Assembly: GCA_030917395.1 (NCBI GenBank)
Contig: JAUPUU010000180.1
Location: 107,008 to 171,007 of the forward strand
DNA from: Cyanobacteriota bacterium erpe_2018_sw_21hr_WHONDRS-SW48-000092_B_bin.40
GTDB lineage: Bacteria; Cyanobacteriota; Vampirovibrionia; Obscuribacterales; Obscuribacteraceae
Reading direction: 5' to 3'
DNA length: 64,000 nucleotides
In this document: positions 17,669 through 26,501 of the stretch, in pieces
Layout of the letters: each line of letters begins with the position of its first letter
Numbering within the stretch: position 1 is the first letter of the stretch
Program-made: the position numbers and the translations under genes
Notes under the pieces: model-generated
Told to the model about the DNA's origin: nothing
The model's input: only the letters and a program-made list of their open reading frames with translations
Database searches by the model: none

Positions 17669-20071
17669 TTGTTAGTGTTAGGATTTCCCACCCCTTTAAC
17701 AGTAAGAATCAGTAAGACTGTGAATGAGACTAAAGCGAATAGCTTGACAGACACTGCCAAGCTCGAAGTTGGTCAACACGATATTTTCCCCAGCAGTAAA
17801 GCCTTTGTCGGCTGGCTCTCCGTTGGGATAGTCGGTTTTGCCTGCCTCTTTCTTGCCCTGACATCAGTTCATATATTCAGCCCCGGCTTGCAAGTGACAG
17901 ATGTCGCTGACCATGATCTCTATGCCCCAGAGGCAATCTCAGTTGTGGATCGCAGTGAGACGGCGAAGGCCATAGCAATTGCCAAGCAAACTGTCTACCC
18001 GGTCTTTCAAGTCGAGCTCAGTCAAGACCAAATATCACTTGAATCAATCAAGGCTAGCCTCAACCGCATTGCTCAATACCAGGCTCTAGGCCTCATCCCT
18101 ATTGGCCCTGCTCTGCTAAACAAAACAGGCGGCAAACGCAATAGCAAAAAATCAACGCCAGCAATCGACAGCCCTAACGCTGCCATCATATTAGACATGC
18201 TATTGAGCACCGATGCGATTTTCGCTGAGCAGAGCGAAGTCTTGCCCTCGTTAAAACCTGACCTGCTTACGCGCCGCTCTATTGTTGCGAACTTGCCCAA
18301 AACTACTCCCTTAGAGAAAGCTGAGTTGCTAACTGCATTGTCAGTTCAGCCAACCGACTTTCCCGCTTATCAAAAAGCGATTATCTCCAGTGCCCAACGC
18401 TTAACCAACAAGTTCAAGCGCTTCCCGGTTTCTGACAAGAAAGCCTGGGTCGATATGGCAGAGGAGTTTCTCCCAGACACTATGCCTTTAGCCTTGAAGA
18501 ATGTTTCAGCGACAATACTGGCAAGAAATTTAGAGCCCAACCTGGTTATTGACCACAAATCGACCCAGAGCAAGGCCGAAGAAGTTGTCAAATCAATCAA
18601 GCCAATCATGCGCAGTGTCGCCGAAGGAGAGCTTTTGGTGCCTCGTGGCGCCATGATCACCAGCGACAAACTAGACATTCTCCAGGCCCTAGGAATAACC
18701 CACGTCAATCGCTGGCCCTTTATCTTTAGTATTGGCATTTCGCTTGTTGCTGCCCTTACCTTAGTGGCACTGTTCCTCTATACCTACGAACCGGAACACT
18801 TCTTCTCTGTCAGTTCAGTTGGTTTGATGTTTACCGTGGCCGTGGTAGCGTGTGCGATGGCTTCAATCATCGGCAAAACCTATCCACAGTTCGTACCAAT
18901 TCCAGCAGCAGCACTAATTCTTACTATATTCTTCGGGCCAAGAGTTGCCATCGTTTGGACGGTGCCAATGATCATGCTCATAGCTGTGGATCGCTTGGTT
19001 GATATGCGCAACATTTTTGCTCACTGCCTCGCCTCAGCTGCTGCCATCTGGACCTATTCCAGGCAACGCAACGCTGTCATTAGCACCGGTCTTGCTGTTG
19101 CAGCCGGTCAAGTAGCTGGTGACCTGACAGTCAGTGCCTTCAATATGTCGATTACCTCCTGGCACATGCTTGGCAGACAAGCCGGAATCGATTTTCTTGG
19201 CGGAATCTCCTCTTCGATCTTGGCGATTGGCAGCCTACCTTATTTAGAGAATATTTTTGGTCTAATTACACCTTACAGGCTAGCAGAATTGACTGATGCC
19301 AATCAGCCCCTGCTGCGCCGCCTCGAAGAAAATGCTCCGGGCACATATCAACACAGCCTGGCCGTTGCCAACTTAGCCGAAGCTGGAGCCAAAGCGATTT
19401 CGGCCGACCCCAACATGGTCAGAGCCGGTGCTCTTTATCATGATATCGGCAAGATGGTCCGTCCGAAATTCTTCATTGAAAACCAACTAGGCGCCACCAA
19501 TCCGCATGACTCAATGACCCCAGAAGAGAGTCGAGCAAGAGTATTGGCTCACGTCACCGATGGCATTGCTCTAGCGCAAAAGTATGCCCTTCCCAAGGCC
19601 ATACAAGACTTCATACCAATGCACCAGGGCACGACCCTAATGGCATATTTTTATCACAAGGCCTGCCTGAGAGATGGTGTAGAGAAAGTCGACGCCAACT
19701 TCTATCGTTATCCTGGACCAAAGCCAGATACAAAGGAAACAGCAATTGTGATGCTAGCTGATGTGTCAGAGGCAGTGACACATAGCATGCAAAATCCGAC
19801 TAATGAAGAAGTTGAAATCGCTCTAGATAAAGTATTTCAAAATCGCTGGGATGATGGCCAATTAGCAGATTCAAATCTTACCTATGAAGAGATGCAAAAG
19901 GTAAGAGCGGGCTTCTGCCGCGTCTGGCGCACCCTGCACCACGAACGACTAAAATACCCTGCCACCACCACAGGCAAGATGCCTATAGCACCAGATGTGG
20001 TGCCAGCCGAAACAGAATCAAAAGCAGAAGCAGAATCTGAAGTGCCACCAATAGACTGTTGTTCCAGCTAA
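17669..20071 (+). CDS. 7TM-HD (PgpH-type) phosphohydrolase
   Basis: An 800-residue protein of the 7TMR-HD family. It has one N-terminal transmembrane segment (near residues 50-75), a long extracellular region (about 75-345) containing EVVKSIKPIMRSVAEGELLV as in the 7TMR-HDED domain, seven transmembrane helices (about 350-530), and a cytoplasmic HD domain. Metal ligands are visible as TYQHSLAVANLA, ALYHDIGKM and HVTDGIALA. Listeria PgpH of this family degrades cyclic di-AMP, and the diadenylate cyclase CdaA gene is 26 kb away in this window, so a c-di-AMP link is plausible. The exact start is uncertain (TTG at 17669 or a nearby GTG). Confidence 0.87.
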   Translation: MLVLGFPTPLTVRISKTVNETKANSLTDTAKLEVGQHDIFPSSKAFVGWLSVGIVGFACLFLALTSVHIFSPGLQVTDVADHDLYAPEAISVVDRSETAKAIAIAKQTVYPVFQVELSQDQISLESIKASLNRIAQYQALGLIPIGPALLNKTGGKRNSKKSTPAIDSPNAAIILDMLLSTDAIFAEQSEVLPSLKPDLLTRRSIVANLPKTTPLEKAELLTALSVQPTDFPAYQKAIISSAQRLTNKFKRFPVSDKKAWVDMAEEFLPDTMPLALKNVSATILARNLEPNLVIDHKSTQSKAEEVVKSIKPIMRSVAEGELLVPRGAMITSDKLDILQALGITHVNRWPFIFSIGISLVAALTLVALFLYTYEPEHFFSVSSVGLMFTVAVVACAMASIIGKTYPQFVPIPAAALILTIFFGPRVAIVWTVPMIMLIAVDRLVDMRNIFAHCLASAAAIWTYSRQRNAVISTGLAVAAGQVAGDLTVSAFNMSITSWHMLGRQAGIDFLGGISSSILAIGSLPYLENIFGLITPYRLAELTDANQPLLRRLEENAPGTYQHSLAVANLAEAGAKAISADPNMVRAGALYHDIGKMVRPKFFIENQLGATNPHDSMTPEESRARVLAHVTDGIALAQKYALPKAIQDFIPMHQGTTLMAYFYHKACLRDGVEKVDANFYRYPGPKPDTKETAIVMLADVSEAVTHSMQNPTNEEVEIALDKVFQNRWDDGQLADSNLTYEEMQKVRAGFCRVWRTLHHERLKYPATTTGKMPIAPDVVPAETESKAEAESEVPPIDCCSS

Positions 20072-20080
20072 AAACCTAAT

Positions 20081-21445
20081 TTACTCTTCGCGCAGTCGAG
20101 TTCTTTTTTTCCAACCAAGGCGAAAAATCGCTTCATCTACCGGCAATGGCGTCGTGCAAGCCATGTCTAGGGCTAGCAAGGCTTGCTCTTCAGTCAATAG
20201 TTCTTCTTCAAGCAAATAGACTAGCCTGAGGCCAGAATAGATGGCATGCTGTTCGACAATATTGGCAGCAACAAGGGCACGACAAACTTCAATCGATTGA
20301 TTGTAATGCACTTCAACGCGCTCAAGAATTTCAGACGGAAGCTTAGCTATTTCAATTGAATAAGATCCTGTTTCGTTGAGCAGCTCAAGCAACCTTCGCG
20401 ATGGATTAAGGACAATACGACTTACTGACGCCTCAGCTAAAGCACGAAGGAATCCATAACCAAATTCTTTCATGCGCACAAAAGTATCTATGGCAAGAGG
20501 CGTGGTGAGCATGCCATTATCAATCATCTCTTGCAGTTCTACCGTTGCAGTGATGTAGACAGGGTCCATGCCGCAGACTTCTTTCATACACTGCCCCGAT
20601 GGTCTACCGGTAGAAAGCGAATTTTGCAATGACTCAAGTAACTGAGAATCACCAATTAGTTCTGCCTCGAACAAGAGTTCACCAATTCTCGGCGAATTTC
20701 TTAGCATCGATTTCTTGAAGCCAATATTGTGAGGCAACTGCGTCAAGGCTTTTTCCCGTTGATGGGCTTGTGATATTGCTTTGACACACTGTTCGCGAGA
20801 AATCGAACCACGACGAATCAATTGTTGGCCAAGTAATGCAGTCTCGAGTAACTGCTGCGAAATAATAGAGCGATAGCAAAGAATATGTCCAAGAGGCAAA
20901 CCAGTGCGATGATTAACTTCTAGGGCATTTTCTAAAATGGGAAGATCTACTACCTGGGCATCAAGCACAAGCTGGCCAAGCTTGTTGCTGAGATGATCTT
21001 CCGGTTGCACCACTCCCGAGCGCTCAAAAGCTTCAGCTAAAGGCACAGCCTCTTTGTATGCAAGAGTGAGCACCTTCACACCTACATCAAGAGGCAACTG
21101 CCTTTCATTGACAAGAGCCTGAACATCAAGAGCACAGCGAAGCTGTGCTTCAGTAATATAGCCAGAAAGTGTGAGCACCTTACCTAAGGGCAAACCTTTC
21201 TCTTCAAAGTTACGCAAAGCTGTTTGAATAAATTCGGACGAGACCAATCCTGAAAACATCAAAAGGTCACCAATGCGCACATGGCCGGTGGCCTCTATCA
21301 GTGAACTATCCCGGGCCTCTGCCCGCTCAGAAGCGACCGCAGCCAACCGCGTCGCAGTGGCATTGGCAAGGCGCAAACGCTTGCCCTGCTGCCCTTGAAC
21401 ATCGCTCGCCTTATCTTCTTGAGAACCGCTATCCATTGGCACCAT
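20081..21445 (-). CDS. Protein of tandem MshEN/GspE-N-like repeats without an ATPase domain
   Basis: A 454-residue cytoplasmic protein with no catalytic domain. It contains at least three copies of the helical repeat found at the N-terminus of type II secretion and type IV pilus ATPases: IGDLLMFSGLVSSEFIQTAL (near 57), LGQLVLDAQVVDLPILENAL (near 154) and IGELLFEAELIGDSQLLESL (near 253), each followed by Gly-x-Pro-x-Gly. MshEN domains can bind cyclic di-GMP in other proteins. The motif here is degenerate, so nucleotide binding is speculation. The ATG overlaps the rsmD stop by one base (TAATG). Confidence 0.7.
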   Translation of the reverse strand: MVPMDSGSQEDKASDVQGQQGKRLRLANATATRLAAVASERAEARDSSLIEATGHVRIGDLLMFSGLVSSEFIQTALRNFEEKGLPLGKVLTLSGYITEAQLRCALDVQALVNERQLPLDVGVKVLTLAYKEAVPLAEAFERSGVVQPEDHLSNKLGQLVLDAQVVDLPILENALEVNHRTGLPLGHILCYRSIISQQLLETALLGQQLIRRGSISREQCVKAISQAHQREKALTQLPHNIGFKKSMLRNSPRIGELLFEAELIGDSQLLESLQNSLSTGRPSGQCMKEVCGMDPVYITATVELQEMIDNGMLTTPLAIDTFVRMKEFGYGFLRALAEASVSRIVLNPSRRLLELLNETGSYSIEIAKLPSEILERVEVHYNQSIEVCRALVAANIVEQHAIYSGLRLVYLLEEELLTEEQALLALDMACTTPLPVDEAIFRLGWKKRTRLREE

Positions 21446-22020
21446 TAGTCAAAACTAAAAAAGCTAAGAGCCGACTTACCATACTCTCGGTAATCAACCT
21501 TCATTAGGCTACCATCGTCTACTTCGATGAGATCGTCGCGATTATGTTCGATTATGACCAGGCTATCTGGCGCTAATAACTTATATTCCACTAGCCCAGC
21601 CAAAATTTGCTTACCGTAACCCTTTTTGTAGGGAGGGTCAGCGAAAACAATGTCGTACTTTGCGCCAGTAACGCTAATGTGGGGCCAAACTCGCCTGACA
21701 TCGCTTATAACCACATCAGCTTCAGCGGGCACCTTAAAAATCACACTAGATTTCTTGATACTGGTGGCTTGAGCTTTATTTTCCTCAACAAACGTTACAG
21801 CACGAGCGCCGCGACTAAGAGCCTCAAAGCCCATCAGGCCAGAGCCCGCGAACAAGTCGAGGAATAAGGCGCCGTCTATTCGTGAGCCTAGAATGTTAAA
21901 AAAAGCCTGCCGCACCTTAGAAGACGTGGGACGCACGTCTAGACCGTCAGGACAGGCTACAGACCTGCCTCGCAACTGACCACCGGTAATTCTCAAATGC
22001 CTGCCTCGCTGGGCCCACAT
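21445..22020 (-). CDS. rsmD: 16S rRNA (guanine-966 N2)-methyltransferase
   Basis: A 191-residue RsmD-type methyltransferase that modifies G966 of 16S rRNA. It starts with the family N-terminus LRITGGQLRGR, then RPTSSKVRQAFFNIL, the SAM-binding LDLFAGSGLMGFEALSRG, and the catalytic motif VFADPPYKKGYG. The frame is open for a further 66 codons upstream, but those overlap the nusB promoter and coding strand and do not resemble RsmD, so I placed the start at the ATG at 22020. It is divergent from nusB across about 80 bases. Confidence 0.92.
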   Translation of the reverse strand: MWAQRGRHLRITGGQLRGRSVACPDGLDVRPTSSKVRQAFFNILGSRIDGALFLDLFAGSGLMGFEALSRGARAVTFVEENKAQATSIKKSSVIFKVPAEADVVISDVRRVWPHISVTGAKYDIVFADPPYKKGYGKQILAGLVEYKLLAPDSLVIIEHNRDDLIEVDDGSLMKVDYREYGKSALSFFSFD

Positions 22021-22099
22021 GATAACATGTGTGCTGCGAGGCCTCGAAGGTTCAATATATTTCGTTGCCTCTAATCGAACCCTTAAAAGTGAGGCCCCA

Positions 22100-22876
22100 A
22101 TGAGCGCACGGCGAATAGCTCGTGAACTGGCAATTATAGTAATGCCCCAGCTCCCGAAGAACATGGAGAAGCTGGCTAAAGTTGAGATCACTGAGCTAGT
22201 AGATAGAGCCATCCACATGCTTGTGGATTACGCCAAGCAGAATCTTCAAGACGTTAATGCCATGGTGCTGCGGGCCTCAAATCAATTAGATAGCCTTGAG
22301 ATCGATAACGCCAAGACCACTGAGCTGAGTTCTGTGCCAATGACCACAGGGCAGATCAGAGAGCAGCTAAGCACCCTTGAAACGTCAATTAACATGATCT
22401 CAGAGGCCCTCGATATTCCAGAGATGGCCCTGTCAGCTAGCAGCACTCTTTTCAAAACTAATTGCAAAAAATGCGGCCACGCCGGAGAGCTCTTAGTAGA
22501 GCGACCTTATAAAGATGATGTTCGAGAATTTGTCTTCCGCCTGGTGGAAACATATATCGAAAACAGAGAAATCATTGATGAGTACATCAAGCGAGCCCGC
22601 ACACAATGGCGTATGGAACGCATGGTTTCAATAGATAGAGATATTCTAAGACTGGCCTGTGCAGAGGCTTTTTATATGGCCGACATTCCAGTAAACGTGG
22701 CCATATCAGAAGCAGTTGAACTTTCGCACCGATTTGCTGATGAAAAAGCAGCAAAATTTATCAATGGTGTCCTCGCTGACTTGGCTGAAGAAGCAGAAGC
22801 CGTAAGACGTTCAGCCAGAAGACGTGCTTATGCAGAAAAATCAACAGGCAGCGATGACGCTGGCCAAGAGCAATAA
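22100..22876 (+). CDS. nusB: Transcription antitermination factor NusB with internal insertion
   Basis: A 258-residue protein, against about 140 for typical NusB. The N-terminal helix SARRIARELAI and the C-terminal bundle (VFRLVETYIENREIIDEYI, then DRDILRLACAEAF and ISEAVELSHRFADEKAAKFI) match NusB. Between them sits an insertion of roughly 100 residues, helical and containing a lone CKKCG pair. NusB binds NusE/S10 and boxA RNA to support rRNA transcription. The ATG follows TGAGGCCCC. The longer frame from 22019 overlaps rsmD and is rejected. ftsY follows 16 bases downstream. Confidence 0.9.
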   Translation: MSARRIARELAIIVMPQLPKNMEKLAKVEITELVDRAIHMLVDYAKQNLQDVNAMVLRASNQLDSLEIDNAKTTELSSVPMTTGQIREQLSTLETSINMISEALDIPEMALSASSTLFKTNCKKCGHAGELLVERPYKDDVREFVFRLVETYIENREIIDEYIKRARTQWRMERMVSIDRDILRLACAEAFYMADIPVNVAISEAVELSHRFADEKAAKFINGVLADLAEEAEAVRRSARRRAYAEKSTGSDDAGQEQ

Positions 22877-22892
22877 ATAAGGTAGGACGAAC

Positions 22893-23921
22893 ATGGGTGA
22901 AGATAGCCAACGCAAAGGCTTTTGGGGCACAACCCTGAACAAACTCAAATCTGTACTGGCAAAAACAAAAGAGCAAGTAAGTGAAGAGTCTGTCGAAGAA
23001 CAAGAGACAGCATCGCCAGTTCAAAATATAGCTGAAGAGCCCCAGCCACAAGTAGAACCGCTAGCAAGCACGGCAACAGCAGTTCAAACTAAGAGCCACC
23101 GCCCTGTTGACGAAGATTACATTGAAAGCTTAGAAGAGCGACTGATCAAAGCTGACCTGGGCTTAGCCACAGTTGAGCCCCTTGTGCAGCACCTGCGCAA
23201 AGAGTCTCGCGGTAAAAATTGGACCAGTGAAAACGTAGATATCTTTTTGCAGAAAGAATTTAGCAGCCTGCTAAGTGAGACAGCTCAAAGCGGCCTTAGC
23301 TTTAAAGCCGGTGTGCCAAACATTTATTTGATAGTCGGTGTCAATGGCGTGGGAAAAACCACCAGCATCGGCAAACTAGCCTTTCGCTTTAAAAGCGAAG
23401 GGAAGAAAGTCTTACTGGCAGCGGGAGACACATTCAGAGCGGCAGCCGAATCGCAGCTTGAAATATGGTCGCAGCGAGCAGGCGTTGACATAGTTCGACT
23501 ACCGGACGGTGCCGACCCAGGTGCTGTTGTCTACCAAGCGCTGCAAAAAGCCAAAGCCGAACAATATGATGTAGTACTTGTCGACACCGCTGGTCGTCTG
23601 CACAATAAAACCAATTTGATGGCAGAATTGAAAAAAATTCGCTCAGTTGTTGAGAAAAACGCCGAAGGAATGAATGTCGAATCACTCTTGGTTCTTGATG
23701 CTTCAACCGGCCAAAACGGGCTACAGCAAGCAAAAGTATTTTCTGAGGTTTGCGGCCTGACCGGAGTTATCTTAACAAAATTAGATGGCACCGCCAAAGG
23801 TGGCGTGGTCTTCGCCATAGCCAAAGAATTAAAGATACCGGTAAAGCTCATTGGTCTTGGCGAGAAAATGGAAGACTTGCGCGATTTTGACTCAGCCCTA
23901 TTTGTGCAAGCACTTTTCTAG
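22893..23921 (+). CDS. ftsY: Signal recognition particle receptor FtsY
   Basis: A 342-residue SRP GTPase that receives ribosome-nascent chains with Ffh at the membrane. An acidic Gln/Glu-rich A region (residues about 25-70) precedes the NG domain. The GTPase motifs are GVNGVGKTTSIGKLA (G1), DTFRAAA, DTAGRLHN (G3) and TKLDGTAKGG (G4), followed by the closing GEKMEDLRDFD. AGGTAGGACG lies before the ATG. It forms a two-gene unit with nusB. Confidence 0.95.
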   Translation: MGEDSQRKGFWGTTLNKLKSVLAKTKEQVSEESVEEQETASPVQNIAEEPQPQVEPLASTATAVQTKSHRPVDEDYIESLEERLIKADLGLATVEPLVQHLRKESRGKNWTSENVDIFLQKEFSSLLSETAQSGLSFKAGVPNIYLIVGVNGVGKTTSIGKLAFRFKSEGKKVLLAAGDTFRAAAESQLEIWSQRAGVDIVRLPDGADPGAVVYQALQKAKAEQYDVVLVDTAGRLHNKTNLMAELKKIRSVVEKNAEGMNVESLLVLDASTGQNGLQQAKVFSEVCGLTGVILTKLDGTAKGGVVFAIAKELKIPVKLIGLGEKMEDLRDFDSALFVQALF

Positions 23922-24020
23922 TCTATTTTTACTGTTCACCCACCCACCTCTTGACAGCGGGCGCCTTGCTTACCGTCGAATTAATTCACACGCGCTGCTA
24001 ATGGCGATCACGAGAGTGTC

Positions 24021-24041
24021 AGGCCCTATATAATTTGGCCT
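24021..24041 (+). promoter_or_regulatory. Candidate promoter -10 inside an inverted repeat upstream of phosphoketolase
   Basis: A perfect TATAAT (24029-24034) lies 55 bases before the phosphoketolase ATG. It is bracketed by AGGCC (24021-24025) and GGCCT (24037-24041), a 5-base dyad with an 11-base spacer centred on the -10 element. A protein bound there would block transcription. The -35 region is weak (near GATCAC), consistent with a regulated promoter. Confidence 0.4.
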
Positions 24042-24089
24042 AGCATATCCATCCAGCCAATCAAGCGCATCTGCGCAGGGGAATTTATT

Positions 24090-26483
24090 ATGGCTTCAGC
24101 CAGCGTTGCTACACCTAGTTTGAAAGAAGCAAAACCTCTAGGCAGTGAAGAACTGCAAAAAATCAATTCTTACTGGAGAGCTGCCAACTATCTCTCCGTC
24201 GGCCAAATCTACCTTCTCAATAATCCTCTTTTACGCCAGCCCCTAGAGCTAAAGCATGTCAAACCTAGATTGCTTGGTCACTGGGGCACTACTCCCGGGC
24301 TCAATTTCATCTACGCGCACTGCAACAGAGTAATTAAGAAGCACGACCTCGATATGATTTACATCACCGGTCCAGGCCATGGTGGCCCAGGACTAGTGGC
24401 TAACACTTACCTAGAAGGGACTTACAGCGAGACCTATCCGCTTATAGAAGAAAATGCTGAAGGCATGCAAAAGCTCTTCAAGCAATTCTCATTCCCAGGC
24501 GGCATTCCCTCCCACGTTGCTCCAGAAACTCCTGGCTCGATTCATGAAGGCGGAGAACTGGGCTACGCACTTGTACACGCCTATGGCGCCGTACTCGACA
24601 ATCACGATTTGATTGCCTGTTGTGTAGTTGGTGACGGTGAAGCAGAAACCGGCCCTCTGGCCACAAGCTGGCACTCAAACAAATTTGTCAATCCAGCTCG
24701 CGACGGCATAGTCTTGCCGATCTTGCACTTGAACGGCTACAAAATCGCCAATCCTACTGTTCTAGCCCGCATGAGCGATGAAGAACTAGTACAACTCTTC
24801 ACTGGCTATGGCTATAAACCATATTTTGTCGAGGGTAGCGATCCCGAATTGATGCACCAGCTAATGGCTGCCACCATGGACCAAGTTCTTGAAGACATCA
24901 GAAAAATCAAAAGTGACAGCGCCAACGGTTTTGCCGGCCGCCCCAGCTACCCCATGATCATATTGCGCTCGCCCAAAGGCTGGACTGGCCCCAAAGTAGT
25001 AGATGGCGTGCAAATTGAAGGAACTCACAGAGCGCACCAAGTACCGCTGTCTGAAATATTCACCAAGCCTGGTCACTTAGAGTTGCTTGAGCAGTGGCTG
25101 CGCAGCTACAAGCCAGAAGAGCTATTCGACGAAGAGGGCGCTCTTCTTCCTCAACTAAAAGAATTAGCCCCCAAAGGCACCAGAAGGATGGGAGCCAATC
25201 TTCATGCTAATGGTGGATTGCTACTAAAAGACCTGCGTCTGCCAGACTTCAAAAAGTATGCCATCAAAGTAGACAAGCCAGGGGCAATCGACTATGAGTC
25301 AACTAAAGCTCTTGGACGCTTCTTAAAAGACGTCTTTGCTGAAAACGAAGATCGCAAGAACTTTCGTCTATTTGGCCCCGATGAAACCGCTTCAAACAGA
25401 TTAGGAGATGTCTTTGAGACCACCAGCAAGGTGTTCTCTGATGAAATTCTCAAGACCGATGACCATATCACCCACGATGGTCGCGTTATGGAAGTACTGA
25501 GCGAACACATGTGCCAGGGCTGGCTAGAAGGCTACCTTCTCACCGGTCGTCATGGTCTGTTTTCTTGCTATGAAGCCTTTATTCACATCATCGACTCGAT
25601 GTTTAACCAACATGCAAAATGGCTCAAAGTCACTCGCGAAATTGGCTGGCGCAGACCAATAGCCTCCCTCAATTATTTGCTCACTTCACACGTCTGGCGC
25701 CAAGATCATAATGGCTTTAGCCACCAGGACCCGGGTTTCATTGACCACGCTATCAACAAAAAAGGCGATATCATCCGCGTGTACTTGCCACCAGATGCCA
25801 ATACTCTATTGAGCGTTGCCGATCACTGTTTGCGCAGTCGTGACTTCATCAACATCGTAGTGGCCGGCAAACACCCTGCCCCCCAGTGGCTCGACATGGA
25901 TACCGCGGCCAAGCATTGTGCCGCCGGCATTGGTATCTGGGACTTTGCCAGCAATGATCAAGGAGCCGAACCCGATGTAGTCATGGCTTGCGCCGGAGAC
26001 GTGCCAACCCTTGAGACCCTAGCGGCCGTTGACATTTTGCGTCGCGAATTACCCGACCTGAAAATCAGGGTAGTCAACGTCGTTGACTTGATGACCTTGC
26101 AGCCTGAAAGCGAGCATCCACATGGCTTGAGCGATAAAGATTTTGACTCACTCTTCACTAAAGACAAGCCCATAATTTTTGCTTATCACGGTTATCCATG
26201 GCTCATTCACAGATTGACTTATCGCCGTACCAACCATGACAACATGCATGTGCGCGGCTACAAAGAAGAAGGCACCACAAGCACACCATTTGACATGGTG
26301 GTTATGAACGATATGGACCGCTTCCACCTGGCTGCTGATGTCATAGACCGAGTAGCGAAGGTGCAATACACCGCCGCGCGAGTAAAGCAGCTACTACAAG
26401 GTTGCCTGATCGATCACAAAAATTATGTCGAAGAATTCGGCGAAGACATGCCCCAGATACGTGACTGGAAATGGCCGTACTAA
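24090..26483 (+). CDS. xfp: Xylulose-5-phosphate/fructose-6-phosphate phosphoketolase
   Basis: A 797-residue thiamine diphosphate enzyme that cleaves xylulose-5-P (and often fructose-6-P) with phosphate to acetyl phosphate plus glyceraldehyde-3-P (or erythrose-4-P). Family motifs are intact: GPGHGGPG near residue 93, the ThDP-binding GDGEAETG near 183, the histidine-rich [20 protein letters not shown], and [13 protein letters not shown] near 550. Length matches the family. It is the first gene of an apparent operon with glycogen phosphorylase, 18 bases downstream. Confidence 0.96.
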   Translation: MASASVATPSLKEAKPLGSEELQKINSYWRAANYLSVGQIYLLNNPLLRQPLELKHVKPRLLGHWGTTPGLNFIYAHCNRVIKKHDLDMIYITGPGHGGPGLVANTYLEGTYSETYPLIEENAEGMQKLFKQFSFPGGIPSHVAPETPGSIHEGGELGYALVHAYGAVLDNHDLIACCVVGDGEAETGPLATSWHSNKFVNPARDGIVLPILHLNGYKIANPTVLARMSDEELVQLFTGYGYKPYFVEGSDPELMHQLMAATMDQVLEDIRKIKSDSANGFAGRPSYPMIILRSPKGWTGPKVVDGVQIEGTHRAHQVPLSEIFTKPGHLELLEQWLRSYKPEELFDEEGALLPQLKELAPKGTRRMGANLHANGGLLLKDLRLPDFKKYAIKVDKPGAIDYESTKALGRFLKDVFAENEDRKNFRLFGPDETASNRLGDVFETTSKVFSDEILKTDDHITHDGRVMEVLSEHMCQGWLEGYLLTGRHGLFSCYEAFIHIIDSMFNQHAKWLKVTREIGWRRPIASLNYLLTSHVWRQDHNGFSHQDPGFIDHAINKKGDIIRVYLPPDANTLLSVADHCLRSRDFINIVVAGKHPAPQWLDMDTAAKHCAAGIGIWDFASNDQGAEPDVVMACAGDVPTLETLAAVDILRRELPDLKIRVVNVVDLMTLQPESEHPHGLSDKDFDSLFTKDKPIIFAYHGYPWLIHRLTYRRTNHDNMHVRGYKEEGTTSTPFDMVVMNDMDRFHLAADVIDRVAKVQYTAARVKQLLQGCLIDHKNYVEEFGEDMPQIRDWKWPY

Positions 26484-26501
26484 ACTAGCTGAGGAAATAT
26501 C

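Noticed and set aside
21445..22218. A 257-residue version of RsmD starting at 22218
   Set aside because: The extra 66 residues are the antisense of nusB and its leader, and do not match RsmD. The ATG at 22020 begins directly before the conserved N-terminus.
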